Source: Archivesica marissinica
Taxonomy: Eukaryota > Mollusca > Bivalvia > Venerida > Vesicomyidae
DNA: 64,000 nt
Assembly: GCA_014843695.1 (NCBI GenBank)
Contig: CM026387.1
Location: 69,622,903-69,686,902 of the forward strand
Direction of reading: 5' to 3'
Made by a program: the position numbers and the translations under genes
The notes under the pieces: model-generated
The model's input: the letters and a program-made list of their open reading frames with translations, nothing else
What the model was told of the DNA's origin: nothing
Database searches by the model: none
Shown: piece after piece, positions 34,401 through 45,437 of the stretch
Layout: each line of letters opens with the position of its first letter
How positions within the stretch are numbered: the first letter of the stretch is position 1

Positions 34401-36299
34401 CCAGGATCAGGTAGATAGATGGTCAGGCAGGCTGTATTACTCTACAAGTGGGAGATGTATTGCCAGGATCAGGTAGATAGATGGGCAGGCAGGCTGTATT
34501 ACTCTACCAGTGGGGGATGTATTGTCAGGATCAGGTAGATAGATGGACAGGCAGGCTGTATTACTCTACCAGTGGGGGATGTATTGTCAGGATCAGGTAG
34601 ATAGGTGGACAGGCTGTATTACTCTACCAGTGGGAGATGTATTGTCAGGATCAGGTAGATATATGGGCAGGCTGTATTACTCTACCAGTGGGAGATGTAT
34701 TGTCAGGATCAGGTAGATAGATGGACAGGCTGTATTACTCTACCAGTGGGGGATGTATTGTCAGGATCAGGTAGATAGATGGACAGGCTGTATTACTCTA
34801 CCAGTGGGGGATGTATTGTCAGGATCAGGTAGATAGATGGACAGGCTGTATTACTCTACCAGTGGGGGATGTATTGTCAGGATCAGGTAGATAGATGGAC
34901 AGGCTGTATTACTCTACCAGTGGGGGATGTATTGTCAGGATCAGGTAGATAGATGGACAGGCTGTATTACTCTACCAGTGGGGGATGTATTGTCAGGATC
35001 AGGTAGATATATGGACAGGCTGTATTACTCTACCAGTGGGGGATGTATTGTCAGGATCAGGTAGATAGATGGACAGGCTGTATTACTCTACCAGTGGGGG
35101 ATGTATTGTCAGGATCAGGTAGATAGATGGACAGGCTGTATTACTCTACCAGTGGGGGATGTATTGTCAGGATCAGGTAGATAGATGGACAGGCTGTATT
35201 ACTCTACCAGTGGGGGATGTATTGTCAGGATCAGGTAGATAGATGGACAGGCTGTATTACTCTATCAGTGGGGGATGTATTGTCAGGATCAGGTAGATAT
35301 ATGGGCAGGCTGTATTACTCTACCAGTGGGGGATGTATTGTCAGGATCAGGTAGATAGATGGACAGGCTGTATTACTCTACAAGTGGGAGATGTATTGCC
35401 AGGATCAGGTAGATAGATGGGCAGGCAGGCTGTATTACTCTACCAGTGGGGGATGTATTGCCAGGATCAGGTAGATAGATGGTCAGGCAGGCTGTATTAC
35501 TCTACAAGTGGGAGATGTATTGCCAGGATCAGGTAGATAGATGGGCAGGCAGGCTGTATTACTCTACCAGTGGGGGATGTATTGTCAGGATCAGGTAGAT
35601 GGATGGACAGGCAGGCTGTATTACTCTACCAGTGGGGGATGTATTGTCAGGATCAGGTAGATAGGTGGACAGGCTGTATTACTCTACCAGTGGGAGATGT
35701 ATTGTCAGGATCAGGTAGATATATGGGCAGGCTGTATTACTCTACCAGTGGGAGATGTATTGTCAGGATCAGGTAGATAGATGGACAGGCTGTATTACTC
35801 TACCAGTGGGGGATGTATTGTCAGGATCAGGTAGATAGATGGACAGGCAGGCTGTATTACTCTACCAGTGGGGGATGTATTGTCAGGATCAGGTAGATAG
35901 ATGGACAGGCTGTATTACTCTATAAGTGGGAGATGTATTGTCAGGATCAGGTAGATAGATGGACAGGCAGGCTGTATTACTCTACCAGTGGGGGATGTAT
36001 TGTCAGGATCAGGTAGATAGATGGACAGGCTGTATTACTCTACCAGTGGGGGATGTATTGTCAGGATCAGGTATATATATGGGCAGGCTGTATTACTCTA
36101 CCAGTGGGAGATGTATTGTCAGGATCAGGTAGATAGATGGACAGGCTGTATTACTCTACCAGTGGGGGATGTATTGTCAGGATCAGGTAGATATATGGAC
36201 AGGCTGCATTACTCTACCAGTGGGGGATGTATTGTCAGGATCAGGTAGATAGATGGACAGGCAGGCTGTATTACTCTACCAGTGGGAGATGTATTGTCA
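19460..36299 (+). repeat. 58-bp satellite array, about 17 kb, roughly 290 units
   Basis: The unit is GGATCAGGTAGATAGATGGA, then CAGGCTGTATTACTCTACCA, then GTGGGGGATGTATTGTCA. Variants include GATATATGGGC, GACAGGCAGG (4-bp duplication), ACAAGTGGG, GAGATG and TTGCCAGG. Ordered variant blocks recur: GTAGATAAATGG contexts at 26741 and 29549 (about 2.8 kb apart), and TACAAGTGGGAGATGTATTG with TTGCCAGG blocks near 33724, 34321 and 35382. A few units are corrupted by clustered deletions (near 23340, 25540, 26150 and 32460-32560), which looks like consensus error. No unit has unique spacers and no frame is plausible as a gene. Confidence 0.98.
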
Positions 36300-36684
36300 G
36301 TGTAGGTTTATATGTTTTTATGCATGTACCAAGCTGGATGTAGATGGGTTTGGTCTTGCAGCACAACATGGCAGGCAATTCTTAATTCCGAGTAAGTTAG
36401 CTAAGTTTTATACAGAATTTCCTGCAGTTCAAGAATATCATTTCTATTTAACTGCCAACAACAAAACTGCCATATTCTCTGGCCTGTGATGATGAACCAG
36501 CCTGTAAAGCACAGCTATGCGCAAGAAACCAAAATATCACCATAGAATACAGCACATTTTAAATACATTAAAGGTGGTAAACTTTATTTTTCTTACCAAA
36601 CTTAAATTCTAAATACCATTCACATATTTCAGGATTGGTTTTCAAAAAACAAACAATAGATCGACAGAAATTAATATAGCATTA
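36300..36684. other. Non-coding sequence right of the large array
   Basis: A frame entering from the array runs to about 36489, but it starts inside repeat units and shows no family features. No gene is supported. Confidence 0.5.
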
Positions 36685-36688
36685 TTAA

Positions 36689-36928
36689 CCCTTAACCTGC
36701 CAATCATGACTAAAGTCACTTTTGCAAACAACAGAGCCAGATCAGATGGAACATACATAATATTCCGTCTGATCAGGCTCTATGCTGTTTGCTATTTGGA
36801 GAGTGGAGCTAAAACATTCGTCTGAATAGCAAACAACATGGATCCTGATCAGACACAGCGCTATGCCATGGTTGATCTGGATCTATGTTGTTTGCACATT
36901 TCTTCCAATTCATTCGGCAGGTTAATGG
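36689..36928. mobile_element. Palindromic TTAA MITE (family P), complete
   Basis: TTAA flanks both ends (36685-36688 and 36929-36932). The termini CCCTTAACCTGCCAAT and ATTCGGCAGGTTAATGG are inverted repeats. Inside, TTTTGCAAACAACAGAGCCA pairs with TGGATCTATGTTGTTTGC, and TCTGATCAGGCTCTATGCTG pairs with CAACATGGATCCTGATCAG, so the 240-bp element can form a nested hairpin. TTAA duplication plus CCC-type ends is characteristic of piggyBac-like elements. Confidence 0.85.
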
Positions 36929-37116
36929 TTAATTAATACCTGTGGGTAATAAATTTTGGTTCAGCTGCACTTAATAATAATTCAGAATAAATACCTTGTA
37001 AACATATAACACAGACAGCTTTGGGATGGAACAATATGTGAACATGTTATTTTATATACACATTAATAAATAAACACCATCGGCTATAGAGGAACCTCGG
37101 AATCACAAGATTATAG

Positions 37117-37212
37117 TTCAAGTTATATGTTATATTTCGGGTTTTACGCTTGCATCAGCACCATTTTGGGCTATATCGCCGGCGGGCAGTTTACCTAACA
37201 ACACCTTTCCTA
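37117..37212. mobile_element. Dispersed block shared with SINE family D
   Basis: About 95 bp nearly identical to 7023-7120, including GCATCAGCACCATTTTGGGC and CGGGCAGTTTACCTAACAAC. There is no tRNA-like head here, consistent with a 5'-truncated copy. Confidence 0.7.
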
Positions 37213-38010
37213 GATTATAGTTCAAATATACTGGACAACTCCTTACAATCCTGTAATACAACAACAATACCTTCATTGCTTTAAACATTCATAAAATGTC
37301 TATAGCAAGTACATGTATACATGTAGGCAACGACATGGATTTACAAAAGAGCAAGATGTTAATATACTCCCTGCTTATACTAATTTTAGTTTCTATATAC
37401 ATTTGCGAAATATATGTATTTTGCTAAATTTCTACCAATAGTGTTTGATTTTTCTGACATCAAATTAGTGAATTTATTAATAGTTGGGCCATGTATATTA
37501 ATAACGTTTTTTATATTTCTGTCTAAGATCTCTAAATTTCAGACATATAAGAAGGAAATGATATTCACTTTCTATCCTCCCTGTATTGCAATATATACAT
37601 ATTCTTTGATTTCTGGGTATGTTTTGATATCTTCCACGCTCAATATCTAAATCATGGGATTACGTTCGGAATTTTGTCAACGCCATTCTGAATCTGTCCT
37701 CTTTGATAAAGTCTAAATGTTTTTAGAACAACGTTTCTGTTCAATTTCCACAGAGAATCAAATATAGCATAACATTAATTGGAAGAAGCAGAAGTATTGA
37801 TTTTCAATATCTCATCAACATTATTACATGTACTATATAATATGTTGTGGTGTACTATACAATATGTTGTGGTGATGATCCGGAGAGCTATGCATAACAT
37901 TCATGATCTAGCTTGGTATGTGCCTCTCTAAAACATTTGTTAGCCACATATTAGCGCACAAATTGCATTTCAGAATGTGAATTCCAGGAATGTATCAACT
38001 TTAATTTCTT
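37213..38010. other. Non-coding unique sequence
   Basis: Includes a 78-codon hydrophobic frame (37414-37650) with no start context, splice signals or recognised family. Not called as a gene. Confidence 0.5.
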
Positions 38011-38591
38011 TTGGTCTGTCAATTAGTGGCTGCTCCCCAGGTTTACTGTGTACACATTAATACTGTAATACGACATGAACACTGCTGTGTCATTTGGTCT
38101 GTCAATTAGTGGCTGCTCCCCAGGTTTACTGTGTACACATTAATACTGTAGTACGACATGAACAATGCTGTGTCATTTGGTCTGTCAATTAGTGGCTGCT
38201 CCCCAGGTTTACTGTGTACACATTAATACTGTAGTACGACATGAACACTGCTGTGTCATTTGGTCTGTCAATTAGTGGCTGCTCCCCAGGTTTACTGTGT
38301 ACACATTAATACTGTAATACGACATGAACACTGCTGTGTCATTTGGTCTGTCAATTAGTGGCTGCTCCCCAGGTTTACTGTGTACACATTAATACTGTAG
38401 TACGACATGAACAATGCTGTGTCATTTGGTCTGTCAATTAGTGGCTGCTCCCCAGGTTTACTGTGTACACATTAATACTGTAGTACGACATGAACACTGC
38501 TGTGTCATTTGGTCTGTCAATTAGTGGCTGCTCCCCAGGTTTACTGTGTACACATTAATACTGTAATACGACATGAACACTGCTGTGTCAC
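38011..38591 (+). repeat. 83-bp tandem repeat, seven units in a three-unit pattern
   Basis: The unit starts TTGGTCTGTCAATTAGTGGC. The diagnostic sites are ACTGTAATACG versus ACTGTAGTACG and GAACACTG versus GAACAATG. They run A/C, G/A, G/C, then repeat in the same order, so the real duplicated block is a 249-bp trimer. Confidence 0.95.
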
Positions 38592-38990
38592 TTCCAATCT
38601 TTTCTAAAAAGAACGTTATTTGGGAACCGAAAACCGCTTTAATGAACATCACTATGCATGACAGGTGTACACAGATTACCGAATATTCATAACATGAAGT
38701 TTATCATGCCATCTGTGAAGATATGACGTCTTACACGCAGCGTCATGACATCACGGAAGGTTTATTAGGCACTGACTAATAAAGCAAAGTTTATTAGGCA
38801 GGCAGTTTTGGACCATTTATTACGCATGAATATAGGATAAAGTATATGTGTACATCTGACACGGAAATAACGATCTGCTATAGGTTACGCTAGATTTCCG
38901 GGCAAGCGACCATTTGTTGTAATCTGATTTCATAAGGTTCCTGTATATCTGATGGAGCTAAACATAAAACACGATAACATTACTGACACC
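38592..38990. other. Non-coding unique sequence
   Basis: No gene recognised. GTTTATTAGGCA occurs twice near 38760 and 38790. Confidence 0.45.
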
Positions 38991-39144
38991 AGGCCCAGAG
39001 GTTATAAAACTTTACTCCAATCTCAAACTCAAGCTCAAGTGATACGATTGGTTGATTCTGGGATTTTAAACTCAGCTGAACCAATCAGATGATTGAGACT
39101 GAATTTGAGATTGGATACAATATTTATAACCTCCAGCCCAGGTT
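38991..39144. mobile_element. Foldback/MITE-like element with imperfect terminal repeats
   Basis: The left part, AGGCCCAGAGGTTATAAAAC then TCCAATCTCAAACTCA, pairs with the right part, GAATTTGAGATTGGAT then TATTTATAACCTCCAGCCCA. The arms are about 45 bp with mismatches around a loop of about 60 bp. No other copy is seen in this window. Confidence 0.65.
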
Positions 39145-40018
39145 CCAATAAATCCTCTACAGATGAACAGGATTTGAGCTAGATGGTGATCAGCTGAACC
39201 ATGCTCTATGTCCAGCCGAGGGAGAAGTATTTTATTGCATAAAGGATACCTGGTCACACAACTTCTCCCTAATTTGAATGTCTAGGTTGAGCACTGATAC
39301 AATAATCCGCATCATAAATGACTTTATATGTACAAACAATCATAATACAATTAACAAACCTCTTTTTCATAATAGGTTACCTCTAAAAAGGCCATGGATG
39401 GATTTTTTTAAATCACAGACGGTCACATACGGTATTTCGTATTTATGAATAAATAAATACAAATAAATATGAACAAATATATAAATATTGACACAGTATT
39501 GACAAGAGTATGATATGAGGCAACATATAGGATATTTACACTACAGGTAATAAAGCTTGCACAAATATTACTGTTTTATACTGCCTTACTATTTCAAATA
39601 CAAAAATGTATGTGATAGTAGGCCAACCAATGTAATATATTATACAATCTCCATACACTTGTTCTTATATCTTTATGAGCGCCGCTGTGCCAACTCCAAC
39701 AGTTTCTAAGAATAGCGTTGTTTAGGAAATTGACTTTAACTGAAGTCACTTTGTGGGCAGCATAATGTCAGATTCAGCTTTTCTTTAGTAGCAGAGAAAT
39801 TGGAATGTTCCACTCAAATTGAACATAATTATTTGATGTAAGTATATAAAAATATTATATTTGATGCAAGTACACTGCCATACAGCTCGACGGGCAATGC
39901 TTGAATCCAACAAAACATGCATAAACATGAAACAAAACATGCATAAACATGAAACAAAACACACATAAATATGAAACGTAACATAACGGATATTTTAAGA
40001 GTGTCACAGGGATGAATG
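39145..40018. other. Non-coding DNA with a small 21-bp duplication
   Basis: Intergenic sequence downstream of the dynein gene. AAACATGCATAAACATGAAAC occurs twice and a variant third time at about 39913-39977. Confidence 0.5.
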
Positions 40019-40411
40019 TGCCTGTCCACTGCATTGCAGCAACAACATTAATCTGTCTATACAAACTGTACATTTGCCTGTCCACTGCATTGCAGCAACA
40101 ACATTAATCTGTCTATACAAACTGTACATTTGCCTGTCCACTGCATTGCAGCAACAACATTAATCTGTCTATACAAACTGTACATTTGCCTGTCCACTGC
40201 GTTGCAGCAACAACATTAATCTGTCTATACAAACTGTACATTTGCCTGTCCACTGCGTTGCAGCAACAAGATTAATCTGTTTATACAAACTGTACATTTG
40301 CCTGTCCACTGCGTTGCAGCAACAACATTAATCTGTCTATACAAACTGTACATTTGCCTGTCCACTGCGTTGCAGCAACAACATTAATCTGTCTATACAA
40401 ACTGTACATTT
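40019..40411 (+). repeat. 56-bp tandem repeat, seven units
   Basis: The unit is TGCCTGTCCACTGCATTGCA then GCAACAACATTAATCTGTCT then ATACAAACTGTACATT. The first units carry GCATTGC and later ones GCGTTGC. It lies just downstream of the dynein stop codon. Confidence 0.95.
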
Positions 40412-40667
40412 GCTCATAGGGAAGCACAAACAAAAATGAAATATCCGTAAATTTTAGATATTGTATAAAACAGCAATTTGCAATGTAGTCATTTCTTTGG
40501 TTAAATTACACATTTCCATTGTTGAAACATGTTTGAATAAGAATTGTGTAACATTGGCACTTGTTTGCCCAGCATTGCAGTATACATCACACATCACTCA
40601 TATAAAGTATACTGGATATATAGTTGATTAAGCAGGATGAGATAAACTACAAAAGCTCTGCTTCCGC
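40412..40667. other. Non-coding unique sequence
   Basis: 3' flank of the dynein gene; nothing else recognised. Confidence 0.4.
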
Positions 40668-40673
40668 TTTAAT
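40668..40673 (-). terminator. Candidate polyadenylation signal (ATTAAA) for the dynein transcript
   Basis: On the minus strand ATTAAA occurs about 116 bases after the stop codon. It is the commonest variant of AATAAA, and no canonical AATAAA is present between it and the stop. Cleavage site not determinable. Confidence 0.3.
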
Positions 40674-40788
40674 CCTTTCCTATATACTGACTTCCTTGAA
40701 TTATTGTACATGTATTGTTTTGTGTACCGGTATGTATGTAGTGGGATAAATATATTTAAACCAAAGCAGGATGTATTGTACATATTGT

Positions 40789-40910
40789 TTAGAAGTTGAG
40801 AGCACAGAGCAATGCCACGGCCCTCTTGATCCAATGTTGCTGCAATCTATCCGAGAGTAACTCCACTGGGAATACAAAGTTTGTAGAGTGACCAGTTGTG
40901 GACAGAACAC
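40789..40910 (-). CDS. DNAH1: Dynein heavy chain, terminal coding exon
   Basis: The acceptor TTATTTTCAG lies at 40920-40911. The first two bases (GT) complete a Gly codon begun in the previous exon. Then 39 codons encode [30 protein letters not shown] and VALLCALNF, followed by TAA at 40789-40791. [10 protein letters not shown] and HWIKR are hallmarks of the last 40 residues of the DNAH1/3/6/7/12 group of axonemal heavy chains. The residue after HWIKR is Ala where the family, as I recall it, usually has Gly, a minor divergence. Nothing suggests a pseudogene: the phase and splice site are intact. Confidence 0.93.
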
Positions 40911-41425
40911 CTGAAAATAAGTACAATAAGGTCACATACAAGTCATTCACTAACAAAACTTTTGATGCAACATTGTTGAAGGACTGTCATGTGTGGAAAG
41001 ATACCCAGTTATGCCCAAGATGGCGCCCGGCCCCCCTTCCAAACCCTACATCCACCTAAACACTACCAGTATTATCTCGCTATTGTGGCACTGTATGGTC
41101 ATTTTGGAGAGATAAGATGCATATCGAATATAGTATGCAAGCTTTGACAATTATAGCATTGATAATATTGAATATTATTTTCAATTTGAAACATGAAAGG
41201 GAAGAATGCCGTATATGACAGAGATAAGAACAACGAGGTCCCTATCTCTCCAATAGATCACATCTCTACTATATCTCCACCAGCTGCCCTAGTCATTACT
41301 ACTTCCCCCACAGATAAATGTAACAGACCAATCAATCCCAGATATCCAGTAATTAGTATCAAGGCATGTAAACCATTTTTAAAAATATTTCTTCTTGAAA
41401 ATGAAGACAAAATACTGGAGCAGGT
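40911..41425 (-). other. Last intron of the dynein gene, 3' portion
   Basis: Unique AT-rich intron sequence. A 78-codon plus-strand frame (41193-41429) has no supporting features. Confidence 0.5.
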
Positions 41426-41454
41426 TTAACCCTTTCCTTCATATAGATATTTAA

Positions 41455-41692
41455 GTTAATATACTATTATATTTCCATAGATATGACAGCCATTTAGCTA
41501 TCATGCAGTGGTTAAGTAGTCACCATATCTATCCCACCTCCATAGATATTACTGGGACTACATGAGATTTAGGTTAATATACTATTATATCTCCATAGAA
41601 ACGACAGCCATTTAGCTATCATGCAGTGGTTAAGTAGTCACCATATCTATCTCACCTCCATAGATATTACTGGGACTACATGAGATTCTGGC
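41455..41692 (+). repeat. 116-bp direct duplication
   Basis: AGGTTAATATACTATTATAT-type sequence through ACTGGGACTACATGAGATT occurs twice in tandem with a few substitutions, including CATAGATATGAC versus CATAGAAACGAC and ATCCCACC versus ATCTCACC. Confidence 0.9.
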
Positions 41693-41929
41693 CATTATTA
41701 TGAACATTGGTTTGGCTACGACATTATCAATGCATGTTGTATTGGTAATGGCATCAGGTCTTTGAGACGGTCAAGCTGTGCTTCTATGAGGGAAAGGGTT
41801 AAAAAGCTTGATCATATATTTTATAGGTACAGATATTCCAGTAAATATGTAGGCCTTTATTATGAGCATTGGTTTGGCTACTACAATGTCAATGTATGTT
41901 GTATTGGTAATGGCGTCAAGAGGTGCTTC

Positions 41930-43590
41930 TATGAGGTAATGGCATCAAGAGGTGCTTCTATGAGGTAATGGCATCAAGAGGTGCTTCTATGAGGTAATGG
42001 CATCAAGAGGTGCTTCTATGAGGTAATGGCATTAAGAGGTGCTTCTATCAGGTAATGGAGTCAATAGGTGCTTCTATGAGGTAATGGCGTCAAGAGGTGC
42101 TTCTATGAGGTAATGGCATTAAGAGGTGCTTCTATGAGGTAATGGAGTCAATAGGTGCTTCTATGAGGTAATGGAGTCAATAGGTGCTTCTATGAGGTAA
42201 TGGAGTCAATAGGTGCTTCTATGAGGTAATGGAGTCAATAGGTGCTTCTATGAGGTAATGGCGTCAAGAGGTGCTTCTATGAGGTAATGGCGTCAAGAGG
42301 TGCTTCTATGAGGTAATGGCGTTAAGAGGTGCTTCTATGAGGTAATGGAGTCAATAGGTGCTTCTATGAGGTAATGGAGTCAATAGGTGCTTCTATGATG
42401 TAATGGCATCAAGAGAAGCTTCTATGAGGTAATGGAGTCAATAGGTGCTTCTATGAGATAATGGCATCAAGAGGTGCTTCTATGAGGTAATGGCATCAAT
42501 AGGTGCCTCTATGAGGTAATGGCATCAAGAGGTGCTTCTATGAGGTAATGGCGTCAAGAGGTGCTTCTATGAGGTAATGGCATCAAGAGGTGCTTCTATG
42601 AGGTAATGGCATCAAGAGGTGCTTCTATGAGGTAATGGCATCAATAGGTGCTTCTATGAGGTAATGGCGTCAAGAGGTGCTTCTATGAGGTAATGGCATT
42701 AAGAGGTGCTTCTATGAGGTAATGGAGTCAATAGGTGCTTCTATGAGGTAATGGAGTCAATAGGTGCTTCTATGAGGTAATGGAGTCAATAGGTGCTTCT
42801 ATGAGGTAATGGAGTCAATAGGTGCTTCTATGAGGTAATGGCGTCAAGAGGTGCTTCTATGAGGTAATGGCGTTAAGAGGTGCTTCTATGAGGTAATGGA
42901 GTCAATAGGTGCTTCTATGAGGTAATGGAGTCAATAGGTGCTTCTATGATGTAATGGCATCAAGAGAAGCTTCTATGAGGTAATGGAGTCAATAGGTGCT
43001 TCTATGAGATAATGGCATCAAGAGGTGCTTCTATGAGGTAATGGCATCAATAGGTGCCTCTATGAGGTAATGGCATCAAGAGGTGCTTCTATGAGGTAAT
43101 GGCGTCAAGAGGTGCTTCTATGAGGTAATGGCATCAAGAGGTGCTTCTATGAGGTAATGGCATCAAGAGGTGCTTCTATGAGGTAATGGCATCAATAGGT
43201 GCTTCTATGAGGTAATGGCGTCAAGAGATGCTTCTATGAGGTAATGGCATCAAGAGGTGCTTCTATGAGGTAATGGCATCAAGAGGTGCTTCTATGAGGT
43301 AATGGCATCAAGAGGTGCTTCTATGAGGTAATGGCGTCAAGAGGTGCTTCTATGAGGTAATGACATCAAGAGGTGCTTCTATGAGGTAATGGCATCAATA
43401 GGTGCTTCTATGAGGTAATGACGTCAAGAGGTGCTTCTATGAGGTAATGGCATCAATAGGTGCTTCTATGAGGTAATGGCATCAATAAGTGCTTCTATGA
43501 GGTAATGGCGTCAATAGGTGCTTCTATGAGGTAATGGCATCAAGAGGTGCTTCTATGAGGTAATGGCGTCAAGAGGTGCTTCTATGAGGG
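41930..43590 (+). repeat. 29-bp satellite array, about 57 copies, with 551-bp higher-order repeat
   Basis: The unit is GGTAATGGCATCAAGAGGTG then CTTCTATGA, with CGTCAAG, AGTCAAT and ATTAAG variants. The rare variant TGATGTAATGG at 42396 recurs at 42947, exactly 551 bp or 19 units away, within a duplicated run of variants. The unit in reverse complement resembles the end of MITE family M (AGAAGCACCTCTTGACGCCA versus AAAAGCGCCTCTCAACGCCA at 47314). Confidence 0.97.
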
Positions 43591-43600
43591 AAATGGTTAA

Positions 43601-44126
43601 ACAATGCAACATATTTTTTAAAAGAAAGGAAATGAGTTATTCTGCGACCATTAAGGACTTTCAAGCGACATTACATCGCAAAAACCCAACAAAATGCATT
43701 GTTCACGTATAAACGCATTGCTACTACAAATTATTACGAATACATTCAAACACAATTATTGAATCAATAAACAGTGTGTTTGTGGTCTACAAACTTTCAA
43801 AAGTGAATGTAGGATTTCATATACCGGTCATCCACGCTGCTGAATTGACATTTCTTTGTCATTGTAGTCAATACTAAACGCTTGATACTGTCGCTTAGAG
43901 ATAATAAATTTAACTAAGATTAGTCTACAAATAAATATGCATAGGCACACATGTGAGATATAACGGAAATCTGTACCATAATCTCGTTATTCGGGATACA
44001 TAGGTTGTATTACACATGAATGTCCACCCTGTTTACATTATTTTGTATATTATTTAGACGCTTGTTTATTAGTTAAAATACTTACATATACATATAATTA
44101 CATATTAATCTTCGATTTGTTCTTAG
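43601..44126. other. Dynein intron, unique sequence
   Basis: AT-rich intron DNA with no exon-like frame matching the dynein C-terminus and no element recognised. Confidence 0.5.
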
Positions 44127-45437
44127 TATTGTATGTATATACCGGTATGTAATGTATTGTATGTATATACCGGTATGTAATGTATTGTATGTATATACCG
44201 GTATGTAATGTATTGTATGTATATACCGGTATGTAATGTATTGTATGTATATACCGGTATGTAATGTATNNNNNNNNNNNNNNNNNNNNNNNNNNNNNNN
44301 NNNNNNNNNNNNNNNNNNNNNNNNNNNNNNNNNNNNNNNNNNNNNNNNNNNNNNNNNNNNNNNNNNNNNNNNNNNNNNNNNNNNNNNNNNNNNNNNNNNN
44401 NNNNNNNNNNNNNNNNNNNNNNNNNNNNNNNNNNNNNNNNNNNNNNNNNNNNNNNNNNNNNNNNNNNNNNNNNNNNNNNNNNNNNNNNNNNNNNNNNNNN
44501 NNNNNNNNNNNNNNNNNNNNNNNNNNNNNNNNNNNNNNNNNNNNNNNNNNNNNNNNNNNNNNNNNNNNNNNNNNNNNNNNNNNNNNNNNNNNNNNNNNNN
44601 NNNNNNNNNNNNNNNNNNNNNNNNNNNNNNNNNNNNNNNNNNNNNNNNNNNNNNNNNNNNNNNNNNNNNNNNNNNNNNNNNNNNNNNNNNNNNNNNNNNN
44701 NNNNNNNNNNNNNNNNNNNNNNNNNNNNNNNNNNNNNNNNNNNNNNNNNNNNNNNNNNNNNNNNNNNNNNNNNNNNNNNNNNNNNNNNNNNNNNNNNNNN
44801 NNNNNNNNNNNNNNNNNNNNNNNNNNNNNNNNNNNNNNNNNNNNNNNNNNNNNNNNNNNNNNNNNNNNNNNNNNNNNNNNNNNNNNNNNNNNNNNNNNNN
44901 NNNNNNNNNNNNNNNNNNNNNNNNNNNNNNNNNNNNNNNNNNNNNNNNNNNNNNNNNNNNNNNNNNNNNNNNNNNNNNNNNNNNNNNNNNNNNNNNNNNN
45001 NNNNNNNNNNNNNNNNNNNNNNNNNNNNNNNNNNNNNNNNNNNNNNNNNNNNNNNNNNNNNNNNNNNNNNNNNNNNNNNNNNNNNNNNNNNNNNNNNNNN
45101 NNNNNNNNNNNNNNNNNNNNNNNNNNNNNNNNNNNNNNNNNNNNNNNNNNNNNNNNNNNNNNNNNNNNNNNNNNNNNNNNNNNNNNNNNNNNNNNNNNNN
45201 NNNNNNNNNNNNNNNNNNNNNNNNNNNNNNNNNNNNNNNNNNNNNNNNNNNNNNNNNNNNNNNNNNNNNGTATATACCGGTATGTAATGTATTGTATGTA
45301 TATACCGGTATGTAATGTATTGTATGTATATACCGGTATGTAATGTATTGTATGTATATACCGGTATGTAATGTATTGTATGTATATACCGGTATGTAAT
45401 GTATTGTATGTATATACCGGTATGTAATGTATTGTAT
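44127..45437 (+). repeat. 28-bp satellite with a 1000-N assembly gap
   Basis: The unit is GTATGTATATACCGGTATGT then AATGTATT and contains the palindrome ATACCGGTAT. Five near-identical units precede the gap and six follow it. Positions 44270-45269 are exactly 1000 N, so the true array length is unknown. All long frames here run through N and are meaningless. Confidence 0.97.

Larger units (their letters stand above)
41430..43596. mobile_element. TTAA-flanked MITE (family M) carrying an internal satellite
   Basis: TTAA lies at 41426-41429 and 43597-43600. The left end CCCTTTCCTTCATA and the right end TATGAGGGAAATGG are imperfect inverted repeats, matching the ends of the related element at 47301-47802. 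Most of the 2.2-kb interior is a 29-bp array and a 116-bp duplication. An internal copy of the terminus, TATGAGGGAAAGGGTTAA, sits at about 41785-41802, and a segment of about 150 bp around it is duplicated before the array. Confidence 0.7.

Noticed and set aside
19460..36299. Short frames repeated across the 58-bp array (MYCQDQVD and similar)
   Set aside because: The period is not a multiple of three, so frames break every few units and recur only as shifted copies of the same DNA.
37414..37650. Hydrophobic 78-codon frame as a small membrane protein
   Set aside because: AT-rich composition alone produces Phe/Ile/Leu-rich frames. No start context, conservation or exon signals can be seen.
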